The translations under genes and the position numbers were made by a program. This document shows, in pieces, positions 1-9,581 of a stretch of DNA of 64,000 nucleotides. Source of the stretch: Paenibacillus guangzhouensis (GTDB lineage: Bacteria > Bacillota > Bacilli > Paenibacillales > Paenibacillaceae); contig NZ_CP045293.1 of assembly GCF_009363075.1 (NCBI RefSeq), forward strand, positions 4,756,001-4,820,000, read 5' to 3'. A model generated the notes under the pieces. The model was given only the letters and a program-made list of their open reading frames with translations. It made no database searches and was not told the origin of the DNA. Every line of letters starts with the position of its first letter. Position 1 is the stretch's first letter.

Positions 1-413
1 ATATGGCGATCGCCTTCCTAAAGCTGGCTTGCCCGGATTTGATCAAAGATGTGAAGCTGCGTGAAGCAGTCATAAAGGTTACTGCGTTGATGAATGCCTA
101 TCCGCGCATGATCTCCGCCGAATACTTGATCTGCCCGAATCTGCTGATGGACGATAATATCGTGGCCAAAGGCGGCGCGAAGGGCATCTATTGCTTCGGA
201 CTGAAGAAAGAGCGCCTTGCGTTCGCGCTCAAAGTAACCGATGGCTCCGAAGACGAATGGCCGATCGCTGTCGCTTCGATCCTAGAGCAGATCGGCTATG
301 ACAACCAAGCGACGATTGACCGGATGTATCATATCGGACCGCCGGCGATTCGCAATGACAACGGTCTCGTCATCGGCGAGAATCGCAGCGTCTTTACGCT
401 GTATCAGGAGTAG
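1..413 (+). CDS. L-asparaginase II family protein, C-terminal part
   Basis: Only the last 136 or so residues are inside the window; reading frame begins at base 3 and the gene continues off the left edge. The Asparaginase_II family hydrolyses L-asparagine to aspartate and ammonia. The visible part carries the family's late motif [12 protein letters not shown] followed by a conserved [12 protein letters not shown] stretch. The usual GTGRFDT segment before it is replaced by [11 protein letters not shown], so this is a divergent member. It ends 4 bases before the dipeptidase start, so the two are probably co-transcribed. The function rests on the C-terminal third only; the catalytic N-terminal part cannot be checked here. 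Confidence 0.75.
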   Translation, partial: MAIAFLKLACPDLIKDVKLREAVIKVTALMNAYPRMISAEYLICPNLLMDDNIVAKGGAKGIYCFGLKKERLAFALKVTDGSEDEWPIAVASILEQIGYDNQATIDRMYHIGPPAIRNDNGLVIGENRSVFTLYQE

Positions 414-417
414 TACT

Positions 418-1962
418 ATGCAGAACATCGACTGGAATTACGAAGTTCAGCGGCGGCAAGCAGCGCTTATGCGCGACTTGTCGGCGCTCCTTGCCATTCC
501 TAGCGTGAAGGACCTTAGTACGGCAGGACCTGGCGCTCCGCTTGGCGCAGAGTCTGCGCGGGCGCTGCGTTATATGCTGGACCTCGCCGCACAGCACGGG
601 CTTCACACGGTGAACCACGAAGGCATTGTCGGTTATGCGGCATATGGCGGCGTGGAAGATCGCGGGGGCGATACGGGGAAACCTACGGCTGCGGCGGATC
701 AGGCGGCGGGAACGGCTGGCGGCGATTACGTCGCCGTGCTCAGCCACGTCGACGTCGTGCCTGCAACGGGAGATTGGACCTCGCCGCCATTCGAGCCTAC
801 GATTCGCGAGGGCCGCTTGTATGCGCGCGGCGCCATCGACGATAAAGGGCCGACGATGGCGGCGCTCTACGGGCTGCTCATCGTGAAGGAGCTCGGGCTG
901 CCACTTCGTCATCAAGTCCGCCTCATTATCGGTACTGACGAGGAGACGGGCATGAACTGTATGGAGGCCTATAACCGCCTTGAACATCCTCCGCTCGCCG
1001 GATTCACCCCGGATGCCGATTTCCCAATCGTGCACGCGGAGAAGGGACAAGTGAATACGCGCATGACGCTGCAGTTCGATGCGGTGGTCGACGGAGGATT
1101 TAGTTCAGCCGAGGAAGCTGCGCTTAGACTACATACATTCCGCTCGGGAACGGCTGCCAATATGGTGCCGGACGCCGCGGAAGCGGTCGTGTGCGGCTCT
1201 CCCGTGGCGCTCAATGCGCTAGCAGCTGCGTTCGAGGTTTATTGCGCAGAGCGAGGGTTGAAAGGCAGCTGCACTTCTGGTGCTGAATCGATCACGCTGC
1301 ACATGAAAGGAAAATCGTCACATGGCATGGTTCCTGAGCATGGTAACAATGCGGGGCTCCGATTACTTGAATTCTTGTCCGCCCATGGATTCGCAAGCCA
1401 TGATGCCCGCTTCATTCGTGGTGCGGCAGAACTGCTCGCCGGCGATACCGCAGGCGAAGCGCTTGGAATCGCGAGCCGCGACGAAGCGACTGGCGCACTC
1501 ACCGTCAATGTTGGTCTGCTCCAATACGATTCGACCGGACAGGAGGGATATTTCCATCTGAATATCCGCTTCCCTTCCTGCATCACCGGCGGACAGATCG
1601 TCGATACCTTGAACGAACGGATCGCGCCTTACGGCTTCGAGCTGTCACCGCCGATCATCAAGCCGTCGCATCTCGTGCCGGCAGATCACCCGATGATTCG
1701 AGCCCTGCAGGCCGTCTATACGGAACAGACGGGCGAAGAAGCGACGCTCTTATCTACCGGCGGCGGCACGTATGCATGCAAGCTGCCGAACTGCGTGGCC
1801 TTCGGCCCGCTCTTCCCAGGCGAGCTGGATACGGCACATCAACCGGATGAGTCTATCGGGATCGACAGCCTGATGAAATCGGCAGCGATCTATGCACAAG
1901 CCATCTACGAATTAGCCAATTTGGATTATGCAGCACCCGTGGAAAGGGGATTACAACCATGA
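418..1962 (+). CDS. pepV: M20 family dipeptidase (PepV/Sapep type)
   Basis: A cytoplasmic zinc- or manganese-dependent dipeptidase of 514 residues. Metal and catalytic residues are visible: His110 and Asp112 in SHVDVVP, Asp141 in GAIDDKGP, Glu175-Glu176 in GTDEETG, an Asp in PDADFP near 199-201, and a late His in DTAHQPDE. The start at 418 has CAGGAG seven bases upstream; the frame is open further upstream inside the asparaginase gene but that part has no ribosome site. A Gly/Ala-rich stretch at about residues 80-102 looks like an insertion in a surface loop. The stop overlaps the next start (ATGA), so translation is coupled to the aminopeptidase. The trio suggests peptide and amino-acid salvage. 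Confidence 0.88.
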   Translation: MQNIDWNYEVQRRQAALMRDLSALLAIPSVKDLSTAGPGAPLGAESARALRYMLDLAAQHGLHTVNHEGIVGYAAYGGVEDRGGDTGKPTAAADQAAGTAGGDYVAVLSHVDVVPATGDWTSPPFEPTIREGRLYARGAIDDKGPTMAALYGLLIVKELGLPLRHQVRLIIGTDEETGMNCMEAYNRLEHPPLAGFTPDADFPIVHAEKGQVNTRMTLQFDAVVDGGFSSAEEAALRLHTFRSGTAANMVPDAAEAVVCGSPVALNALAAAFEVYCAERGLKGSCTSGAESITLHMKGKSSHGMVPEHGNNAGLRLLEFLSAHGFASHDARFIRGAAELLAGDTAGEALGIASRDEATGALTVNVGLLQYDSTGQEGYFHLNIRFPSCITGGQIVDTLNERIAPYGFELSPPIIKPSHLVPADHPMIRALQAVYTEQTGEEATLLSTGGGTYACKLPNCVAFGPLFPGELDTAHQPDESIGIDSLMKSAAIYAQAIYELANLDYAAPVERGLQP

Positions 1963-3410
1963 ACATTCGCATATTAGAACGTGAGGGTACGACTCCCGAG
2001 GCTGACGTATTGGTCTATCTCATACTCGAAAGCGCTGAGCAGCCCGAGATCGACTATGACATCAAACCCGGCATGACCGCCCATGGCAAGGTTACTGTCT
2101 TCTACGGCGCGCGCGGCCAGCAGCATCATGCGGTCGTGGGCCTTGGCCCTGCGACGCGTCTGAGCGCTGAGATGCTGCGGCGCGCGGCGGGCAGCGCGGT
2201 GCGCGCCTTCGAGCAGGAAGGCTTCCGCACGGCGGCTGTCCGGCTCGACAACGCAGCAGGCAGCCTGCTGACGCCGGAGGAGACACTCGAAGCTTGGGCG
2301 GAAGGCTGGATCCTGGGCGGCTATACGTTCGACGCCTACAAGCAGCAGCCGCACAAACGCGCCTTGGCTGAGCTGGTCCTGCTCTGCGAGGGCGGCGAGA
2401 CCGCATCGCGGCAGCAGTCCATCGAGGCAGCGCGGCGCCGAGCGGAGAGCACGATGCTCGCCCGCGACTGGTGCAACGAGCCGGCGAACGTCATGACGCC
2501 GGAACAGCTGACGGAACGGCTCGTCCAGCGATTCGAGGGGGAGCCGTTCACGCGCGTCAACGTGTTCCAAGGCGAGGCACTAGCACAACACGGTATGAAC
2601 GGGTTATTGGCCGTGGCGCAAGGCAGCCGGCAGCAGCCGGCCCTCGTAGAGATCAGCTATACGTCTGATCCCTCCCAGCCGCTGCTCGCGCTCGTCGGCA
2701 AGGGCATGACGTTCGATATGGGCGGCATGAATGTAAAGACGGGCCGTGATCTCAGCGAAGCCCGCTTCGACATGGGCGGCGCGTGCGCTGTCATCGGCGC
2801 ACTCGATCTCTTGATCGCGAGCGGCACAGCGGCGAACGTCGTCGCGGTGATCGCCATCGCCGACAACGTGCCGGGCGCCGGTGCGCTGCTGCCTTCCTCC
2901 ATCGTCCGCTATCCGAACGGACTGACGGTGCAGGTCGGCAATACCGACGCCGAAGGCCGGCTCATCCTCGCGGACGGGCTGCTTCATGCCGGACGGCTCG
3001 GCGCGTCCGAGATCATCGACATCGCCACCTTGACGGGCGCGGTCGGACACGCACTCGGTCTACGCGTCGCCGGCGTCTGGGGCGACCCGCGCAGCTCGAA
3101 GGCGCTACACGATCTCAGTGCGATCAGCGGCGACCGCGTCTGGCCGATGCCGCTCATCGACGATGACGATGCGCTGCTCGGCAGCGATTACGCTGACCTG
3201 AACAACATCAGCTCGAGCCCCTACGGCGGGGCGAATGCGGCAGCCCTCTTCTTGCGTCGGTTCGTCGATGAACAGACACGTTGGGTTCACATCGACATGG
3301 CCAACACGGTGCAATCCCCATCTGACCGTGGCTATGAGCGTACGGGCGCTACAGGCTTCGGTGTGCGTCTGCTGGCGGATTACGTCATGCAGCGAGCAGA
3401 GCAACGCTAA
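1959..3410 (+). CDS. pepA: leucyl aminopeptidase, M17 family
   Basis: A 483-residue cytosolic aminopeptidase that removes N-terminal residues from peptides using two metal ions. The C-terminal catalytic domain shows [10 protein letters not shown] (metal- and substrate-binding Lys and Asp), a DMGGA motif and the family signature [14 protein letters not shown]. The N-terminal 160 residues are the variable macro-like domain. An AAAGGGG ribosome site lies about nine bases before the ATG, inside the end of the dipeptidase gene. GC content and codon use are higher here than in most of the window. A strong hairpin follows at 3427-3458. Confidence 0.9.
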   Translation: MNIRILEREGTTPEADVLVYLILESAEQPEIDYDIKPGMTAHGKVTVFYGARGQQHHAVVGLGPATRLSAEMLRRAAGSAVRAFEQEGFRTAAVRLDNAAGSLLTPEETLEAWAEGWILGGYTFDAYKQQPHKRALAELVLLCEGGETASRQQSIEAARRRAESTMLARDWCNEPANVMTPEQLTERLVQRFEGEPFTRVNVFQGEALAQHGMNGLLAVAQGSRQQPALVEISYTSDPSQPLLALVGKGMTFDMGGMNVKTGRDLSEARFDMGGACAVIGALDLLIASGTAANVVAVIAIADNVPGAGALLPSSIVRYPNGLTVQVGNTDAEGRLILADGLLHAGRLGASEIIDIATLTGAVGHALGLRVAGVWGDPRSSKALHDLSAISGDRVWPMPLIDDDDALLGSDYADLNNISSSPYGGANAAALFLRRFVDEQTRWVHIDMANTVQSPSDRGYERTGATGFGVRLLADYVMQRAEQR

Positions 3411-3426
3411 CCATAACAGATACAAC

Positions 3427-3458
3427 AAAGGGTCAACGCATGTTCGCGTTGACCCTTT
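3427..3458. terminator. bidirectional terminator between pepA and the AraC regulator
   Basis: Thirteen-base arms AAAGGGTCAACGC and GCGTTGACCCTTT enclose a six-base loop. It lies between two converging genes, so it can serve both strands. Confidence 0.85.
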
Positions 3459-3494
3459 CCTATTTTACCGCCAGGCAAGATTAATTCGTTCCCT

Positions 3495-5891
3495 CTATCC
3501 GACTTCGTCCGATGGATAGGTCATGAAGCTCTCCCGATATTTCCCCGGCGTTACACCCTCAATCTTCTTAAATGCACGGATAAATACGACGTCACTCGTA
3601 TACCCCACCAATTGGGCAAGCTGTGCATTTGTCATCTCTTTGGTACGCATATGCACTTTGGCTTGTTGAATACGTCTACGCGTAATCGCATCAACAACAT
3701 TCATGCCGCTGCACTTCTTATAGAACGTTGAAATATATTGCGGCGTCATGCCGAAGTGTTCGGAAATCATGGTAAGCCCCAAATCTGGATCGGTAAAATG
3801 TTCGTCCAGGAATTGCTCCAGTTCGTGCAGCAGCTGAACGCGGTGGTCCGTTCGCTCAACGACGAAGGATCCTGTCAGCATCTCATACAATTGTTGGATA
3901 CGCCGATACATGCTCTCGGCCGTCTCGTAAGAGAAAATATCCTTGATCAGGTCGATGTCCGGTCCGAGAATGTCGCGCTGGTCTGTGCCTGTCGCGTTCA
4001 TAATCTTGAGGAAGGTACTCGTCATATTGAAGAACAGACAGCGTCCGACCTCCGGCGTCATGCTGCCGGATTCGAAATTCATCGCATAGATCGTATCCAG
4101 CAGCTTCATCACGTTCTCCATATCCCCGCTGCGCACGAAATTGATGAGCTGCACCTCGATGTCGATCGGATAATAATAATGAGAGTGAACGCTCTGGATA
4201 TCCCGGAAATAGATGATGGTACCACCACCTTTAATGATTCGGTATTCCAAGGCCGCAACTGCTTCCGCGTAGCTCTCGCCGATGCTCTTCGCTCCGACGT
4301 GCGGGAGACCGACCGATACCGTCATATCAATATGGAACCGTTCTTCGATCATATGTTTCAATGACTCGGCCATCGCTTGCATATCCGCATCCATGTCCCC
4401 AATCACCTCCGAGGCGAAGTTGATCAAGAACACCATGCGGTCCCGATCCAGCTCCACCGCGAACGCCTGGTGAGGAGGCTGGATCATATCCGTTCCGACA
4501 TTCGATACAATGAATCGGGCCAAGGCCCACTGCTGTTCATCATGCTCCATATGAAATCTCGCGATGCTGTCCAATTGGACGATCATCACGGAGAAGTATT
4601 CGCTTATAAAGGTAATATCCATGAACTGGAGCGACTGTACGCCTCGTTCCGTCGTATCGACGTCCATCTGCCCCCGAATCAATCGGGACAAATAGTTCGC
4701 CCGAAGCACCGGCGCTTGCTGCGCCAATAGATGTCGAAGATTCCGCTCTTCCTGGAGGGAGTCCTCGATCGTTCGCTTAATCAGTTCGTATTCATTCCCG
4801 GCCAGCCGGCCTTGCCATTTCGTCCCGCTCGAACCTTTAATGGCCTCAACCGCTTTGCGAAGCGGATTGTAATTCCGGTAAGCGATGATGATGGCGGCAA
4901 TGACCCCAAGTGCCAAGCAAAGGGAAAATAGAATCAATGTCCAATGCTGGATCAGATTCAGCTGCTGCATATAGACGCTCCGCGGGGTAACCAGGACGTA
5001 TTTCCATCCTTCCTTCTCGGAAGAAGTGAACGAGACCACCTTCGGATCGCCGTCCAGCTCCGCATTGAACAAGCCTTCTTGCGCAGATATGCGCTCTAGC
5101 AGCTCCGGCTGAAGCGGCCCTTTCTCCGTGGACATAATGCTGTTGCCTTCACCATCGATCACGTAAATGGAGCTGTCGCTCGCGTATTCGATTTGGGCGA
5201 ACATCTCCTTGACCCGACTCTCGTCGATGAGGATGACGAAGCTGCCTGTAACATTTTTGCGGTCCCGCCCCGGGAGGGATTGCGCGAACGTGATCACGTC
5301 GATCGGTGTATTCTCAATGCTCTGCATCGGATCCGTCTCCGAACGCCGGATCAGCGTCGACGACGGCAGATATTCCATCGTATGGAAGCCGTGCAGCACT
5401 TCATCACGCCATGTTTCATACGATTTCCCCGCGTAACTGTAATACATATCGTAGAATTTGCGGGATTCCGTCAGGAGGCCCGGCTTCAGGATCAAGTCGC
5501 TCTGACGGAAGTAGACGTAATAATCCAAGATGAAATTGGAACGAAAATTCGAGTGGAATGCCCGCCCGCTCATGAATTCGATGAATTTGTAGCGGTCAAA
5601 ACCGCTATGGTCTTCTTTGAGCTTCAACAAATAATCCAGCTTCGGATCGAAGGCAATCTGCTGTGCCAGCTTGTCGACCTGCTTCAACTCAATGTCAAGC
5701 GACAGCTTCAGCTGCTCGAGCATCGCTTGATTCGATCGATTCGCCCCCTTCTCGAGGCTATCCTCCACTTTACTATACAGAAAAACGCCTATAGATAAAG
5801 GAATGAGCAGCATGACGAGATTGGAGATCACCATCGTGATCCATACACTTTTCAAATGACGTAAATTTAACCACTTTCGCGACCATCTCAC
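3495..5891 (-). CDS. membrane-bound AraC-family regulator with extracellular sensor region
   Basis: About 798 residues if translation begins at the GTG at 5891, which is preceded by an excellent GGGGGATC ribosome site; the frame is open to an ATG at 5978 that has none. A transmembrane helix (about residues 16-40), a long extracellular region, a second helix (about 317-339), a cytoplasmic linker and a C-terminal AraC double helix-turn-helix (last 110 residues, ending with TPGKYRESF) can be seen. Proteins of this build, common in Paenibacillus, sense an outside ligand and activate an adjacent carbohydrate operon. It is the last gene of the GH88-GH29-ABC run, and a near-perfect cre lies just upstream. 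The ligand is not evident. Confidence 0.85.
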   Translation of the reverse strand: MRWSRKWLNLRHLKSVWITMVISNLVMLLIPLSIGVFLYSKVEDSLEKGANRSNQAMLEQLKLSLDIELKQVDKLAQQIAFDPKLDYLLKLKEDHSGFDRYKFIEFMSGRAFHSNFRSNFILDYYVYFRQSDLILKPGLLTESRKFYDMYYSYAGKSYETWRDEVLHGFHTMEYLPSSTLIRRSETDPMQSIENTPIDVITFAQSLPGRDRKNVTGSFVILIDESRVKEMFAQIEYASDSSIYVIDGEGNSIMSTEKGPLQPELLERISAQEGLFNAELDGDPKVVSFTSSEKEGWKYVLVTPRSVYMQQLNLIQHWTLILFSLCLALGVIAAIIIAYRNYNPLRKAVEAIKGSSGTKWQGRLAGNEYELIKRTIEDSLQEERNLRHLLAQQAPVLRANYLSRLIRGQMDVDTTERGVQSLQFMDITFISEYFSVMIVQLDSIARFHMEHDEQQWALARFIVSNVGTDMIQPPHQAFAVELDRDRMVFLINFASEVIGDMDADMQAMAESLKHMIEERFHIDMTVSVGLPHVGAKSIGESYAEAVAALEYRIIKGGGTIIYFRDIQSVHSHYYYPIDIEVQLINFVRSGDMENVMKLLDTIYAMNFESGSMTPEVGRCLFFNMTSTFLKIMNATGTDQRDILGPDIDLIKDIFSYETAESMYRRIQQLYEMLTGSFVVERTDHRVQLLHELEQFLDEHFTDPDLGLTMISEHFGMTPQYISTFYKKCSGMNVVDAITRRRIQQAKVHMRTKEMTNAQLAQLVGYTSDVVFIRAFKKIEGVTPGKYRESFMTYPSDEVG

Positions 5892-5937
5892 GAATGATCC
5901 CCCCTGCCATTTATGATCACTTACATTAATACCCAAT

Positions 5938-5951
5938 TGAAAGCGTTTACG
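5938..5951. promoter_or_regulatory. candidate catabolite-responsive element (CcpA cre)
   Basis: TGAAAGCGTTTACG differs from the cre consensus TGNAANCGNWWNCA only in the last base. It lies 47 bases before the AraC start and just downstream of a TATAAT on the minus strand (about 5955-5960), a roadblock-type position that would shut the regulator down on preferred sugars. Confidence 0.55.
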
Positions 5952-5988
5952 AGTATTATAATGCAACCTGGCAGGCAAGGGTACTGAT

Positions 5989-6867
5989 TTATTCTTTAAT
6001 CGCCCCGATCAATACGCCCTTCACGAAATATTTCTGCAGAAACGGATACAGACAAATAATCGGCAGGGTGGAAATAATGATCGTGGCGTATTTGATCGTC
6101 TCGCCGATCGCGTACTTGTCATCTGCCGCAGCACCCGTCGACATCGAGTCCGTCGAATTCGCAATCAGAATATCCCGTAGAACCAGTTGCAGCGGATACA
6201 TGGTGCGGTCCCTTAAATATACCAGCGCAGAGAAGTAAGAGTTCCAATGACCGACAGCATACCAGAGGACCATTACCGCAATGACGGGCATCGACAACGG
6301 AATAATGATGCGGAATAGAATCGTCAGCTCCCCGGCGCCATCAATCTTGGCGGATTCCTCGAGCGACACGGGAATCCCTTGAAATGCTGTACGCATAATG
6401 ATTAGGTTGAAGGTCGAGATCGCACTTGGAATCAACAACGCCCAAGGTGTATTCATCATCCCTAATTTGTTGATGAGCATAAAGGTTGGAATGAGCCCCC
6501 CATGGAATACCATCGTGAGGACAATGGCGAACATCAAGAAGTTGCGGAAGAAGAGATTGCGCCGCGAGAGGACATAAGCTCCAATCGCCGTCATCAGCAA
6601 GTTAATCGCTGTCCCGGCGGTAACATAGAACAACGTATTGCGGTAGCCGCTAATAATCATCGGATTCTGGAATACCGCTTTGTACGCATCCAGATTAAAA
6701 CCTACAGGGCGAACCAGCAGTCCGCGATGCTGCAAGAAAGCCCCTGCATCACTGAGCGAAGCGAATAGCACATAGATAAAGGGATATAACGTAATGAAAC
6801 AGAGTCCAAGCATTAAGAACGTATTGAAAACGCCGAATATTTTTTCGCCAACCGTTTGTGTGCCCAT
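5989..6867 (-). CDS. carbohydrate ABC transporter permease (LplC/YtcP type)
   Basis: A 292-residue inner-membrane permease with about six helices. The EAA loop that contacts the ATPase is clear: EESAKIDGAGELTILFRIII followed by PLSMP. It pairs with the permease upstream, whose stop codon lies in this gene's ribosome site (GAGGAGGG, 10 bases before ATG), so the two are coupled. The family imports oligosaccharides and shares a genome-encoded MsmX-like ATPase, which fits the absence of an ATPase gene here. Confidence 0.9.
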   Translation of the reverse strand: MGTQTVGEKIFGVFNTFLMLGLCFITLYPFIYVLFASLSDAGAFLQHRGLLVRPVGFNLDAYKAVFQNPMIISGYRNTLFYVTAGTAINLLMTAIGAYVLSRRNLFFRNFLMFAIVLTMVFHGGLIPTFMLINKLGMMNTPWALLIPSAISTFNLIIMRTAFQGIPVSLEESAKIDGAGELTILFRIIIPLSMPVIAVMVLWYAVGHWNSYFSALVYLRDRTMYPLQLVLRDILIANSTDSMSTGAAADDKYAIGETIKYATIIISTLPIICLYPFLQKYFVKGVLIGAIKE

Positions 6868-6882
6868 GTCGTTATTCCCTCC

Positions 6883-7854
6883 TCACCACAGTTTATTCTC
6901 GGACACGCGTTTACTAATGGCATTCGCCGATACGATCAGAATGAAGCTGATCACGGAATTGAACAGGCCTACCGCGGCCGTGAAGCTGTAACTGGCTTCG
7001 AGAATCCCTTTGCGATACACATAAGTGGAGATCACATCTGCGGTCTCATAGGTGAGCGGATTATAGAGCAGCAGCACCTTATCGCTACCGACAGACAACA
7101 TGTTGCCCATGTTCAGGATGAGCATGATCACGATCGTTGGCATAATCCCTGGAATTGTAATGTGGAACGTCTGCCGCCACCGATTCGCGCCATCCATTTT
7201 GGCTGCTTCATAGAGCGTCGGGTCAATATTCGCGATGGAGGCCAGATAAATGATGGAACCCCATCCGATGCCCTGCCAGATGCCGGAGGAGACGAAGATG
7301 AACCGGAACCAACCCGCTTCCTTCAGAAAATCGATCGGCGCAATACCGAGCAAGCCAATCAATTGATTGATAAGTCCGTCGCGGCTTAGAAAATCAAACA
7401 TCATCCCTGCAACAACGACAATGGAGATAAAGTGAGGGAGGTACGAGATCGTCTGAACCCAGCGTTTGAACATCATCCTACGAATTTCGTTCAAGAGGAG
7501 CGCGAGGATAATGGCGGCCGGGAATGCAAAGATCAGCTCATAAATGTTAATCAACAAGGTGTTGCGAATTAATCTCCAGAAATAAATGCCGTCGAAGAAG
7601 CTGACGAAATGCTTGAACCCCACCCAAGGACTATCCCAAATGCCCTTCGCAGGCATAAAATCTTTGAATGCAATTTGAAGTCCATACATGGGACCATAGT
7701 GGAAAATGACATAATAAGCGATCACAGGAAGCGCCAACAGATAGATCATCCAATTGCGCCTAACATCCTTACCCATGATCTGCCAAGTGGATGGTTCATT
7801 CAATCTTCTAGCCGAACGCTCATGCCGGGGTGCCTTCTTCACGACTTGCTTCAT
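6883..7854 (-). CDS. carbohydrate ABC transporter permease (LplB/YteP type)
   Basis: A 323-residue permease with a cytoplasmic, basic N-terminus and six predicted helices. The EAA loop reads YEAAKMDGANRWRQTFHITI then PGIMP. It is the partner of the LplC-type permease downstream and follows the binding lipoprotein gene by about 90 bases. Together the three encode one oligosaccharide importer, fitting uptake of fragments released by the GH88 and GH29 enzymes. Confidence 0.9.
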   Translation of the reverse strand: MKQVVKKAPRHERSARRLNEPSTWQIMGKDVRRNWMIYLLALPVIAYYVIFHYGPMYGLQIAFKDFMPAKGIWDSPWVGFKHFVSFFDGIYFWRLIRNTLLINIYELIFAFPAAIILALLLNEIRRMMFKRWVQTISYLPHFISIVVVAGMMFDFLSRDGLINQLIGLLGIAPIDFLKEAGWFRFIFVSSGIWQGIGWGSIIYLASIANIDPTLYEAAKMDGANRWRQTFHITIPGIMPTIVIMLILNMGNMLSVGSDKVLLLYNPLTYETADVISTYVYRKGILEASYSFTAAVGLFNSVISFILIVSANAISKRVSENKLW

Positions 7855-7946
7855 CTGCCTTCCTGCCTTTCCCGTAGATTATGCAGAGATCATGCGGGAG
7901 AAGAAGAAAGCTCTTCCTCTCCCGACCTCTTTCATATGCTGAACGA

Positions 7947-9566
7947 TTAGCGTTTGTTGAACCGTTCTAGCGCAGCTTGCTGAATTTTCGTCGCATCTTC
8001 AATGCCCATCGCTTCAATCTTCTTCACGTATTTATCGAAGTTATCGAGCGGCTCCGCCCCCATGATGAACTTCAGGAACATCTCGTCTTTGTAGGTATTG
8101 ATATCCGTCATGATCGATGCGAATTGGGAGCTCTCGTCATTGGTCGGCGTTACCAGCGGCATTTTGCGCTCACCTGTCGGCTGCGACCAGGTCGCGAGGG
8201 CCTCCTTCTGATTATCGAGCGCGAGATATTGCATTTGGAAATTCTCACTCAGTACAAATGGCGCGCTCCAAGTAGAACGGTTATGTTTCGCGAAGGATTG
8301 CTGCAAACTCACGCCGCTCGGCGGGTTCAATACCTCAGGCAAGAAGGTAGGGACGCCGTTCACCATGCTGTATGCTTCGCCTTCTTTACCGTAGTTAAAT
8401 AATAGATCGCCCTGTTCGCCATACGCGTAATCGAGCCATTTCACGGTCTCGACCGGATTCTGATTGCTTGTGGAGATAGCTGCCCCAACGCCGTTCGTCG
8501 CGAAATCCTTCTGTCCCCACATTTGCTTGTCGCCCTTCTTAAGCACTGGGTATGGAGCTGCGACCAGATTGAACTTCGGATCTTTATCTTTCATCAAATT
8601 CGCGTATTTTCCAATCCCGCCTCCGTTATACACCAAGGCTGAACCTAACTGATCTCCAGTCATCTTGGCATCGAACAACTTGCTGTTCGGCGCGGCAAAA
8701 TCTTTGTCAATCAGGCCTTCTTGGTACCATTTGTTCATGGTTGTGAGGAATTCCTTGTACTCCGGCTGCGTCGGACCGAACTTCACCTGTCCCCCGTCTT
8801 GGTAGAAGCCGTAGTTGATGCCCCATGCGCCAAGGAATGGTGCGTCAAGACCAACATCCTCTAGTGTGATATAGAATGGGATTTCATCAGCCTTGCCATT
8901 CCCGTTCGGGTCCTTATCCTTAAATGCGGTTAATACTTCATGCCATTCATCAATGGTCGTAGGTATCTCCATCCCGACCTTATCTAACCAATCTTTCCGG
9001 ATCCCTGGACCGTAGAATACACGGACCTTATCGCCGCCACGGAAGAACGGGAACATATACATATTGCCGTCATCCGTTGTCACTTGCTTCTTCCAATCCG
9101 GATGTTCGTCGAGTAGTTTCTTCAGATTCGGCGCGTATTGATCAATCAGATCGTTCAGTTTAATGATTTTGTTATCTTGAATCGCCTTCTCAGGTCCCCC
9201 TGGATACCCAATCCACGAATATTCGATGACATCCGGCAGCTTCTCCGAGACCATCATGAGATTGAACTGTTCTTTGGCCTGTGCGGCATCCGTAGGCGGA
9301 TGCTCGAACGCAACCTTTACACCTGTAATTTTCTCTAGTTCCTTATACATACCCATTTCAGCGTATGTTTTCATTTGTGCGGCAGCTGCAGAGTGCATGC
9401 TAACCCAGTACGACAAGTTCGTCAGTTTCGCGCCTTCAGCCGGTTTCCCGTCGGAAGTTGTACCCTCTTGCTTCTGGTCGCTGCCTGGCGTGCTGCAAGC
9501 CGCGATCGATAATGCGAGCAGTGATGTTAACAGGATAACCCCAAATTTCTTTACCTTCCCTTTCAT
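7947..9566 (-). CDS. extracellular solute-binding lipoprotein of the glycan importer
   Basis: A 539-residue family-1 type binding protein. The N-terminus is a lipoprotein signal (basic KGKVKK, hydrophobic core, lipobox SIAAC), so the mature protein is anchored outside the membrane. A Gly/Asp/Glu-rich linker follows, then a two-lobed fold with the DPNGNGKADEIPF segment typical of LplA/YtcQ-like proteins. GGAGGCG lies eight bases before the start. Likely substrate is an acidic or fucosylated oligosaccharide, inferred from the neighbouring glycosidases and not from the protein itself. Confidence 0.88.
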   Translation of the reverse strand: MKGKVKKFGVILLTSLLALSIAACSTPGSDQKQEGTTSDGKPAEGAKLTNLSYWVSMHSAAAAQMKTYAEMGMYKELEKITGVKVAFEHPPTDAAQAKEQFNLMMVSEKLPDVIEYSWIGYPGGPEKAIQDNKIIKLNDLIDQYAPNLKKLLDEHPDWKKQVTTDDGNMYMFPFFRGGDKVRVFYGPGIRKDWLDKVGMEIPTTIDEWHEVLTAFKDKDPNGNGKADEIPFYITLEDVGLDAPFLGAWGINYGFYQDGGQVKFGPTQPEYKEFLTTMNKWYQEGLIDKDFAAPNSKLFDAKMTGDQLGSALVYNGGGIGKYANLMKDKDPKFNLVAAPYPVLKKGDKQMWGQKDFATNGVGAAISTSNQNPVETVKWLDYAYGEQGDLLFNYGKEGEAYSMVNGVPTFLPEVLNPPSGVSLQQSFAKHNRSTWSAPFVLSENFQMQYLALDNQKEALATWSQPTGERKMPLVTPTNDESSQFASIMTDINTYKDEMFLKFIMGAEPLDNFDKYVKKIEAMGIEDATKIQQAALERFNKR

Positions 9567-9581
9567 GAAAGCGCCTCCTTT

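Noticed and set aside
394..1050. 218-codon minus-strand ORF
   Set aside because: Shadow of the M20 dipeptidase in GC-rich sequence; no ribosome site and Arg/His-rich composition.
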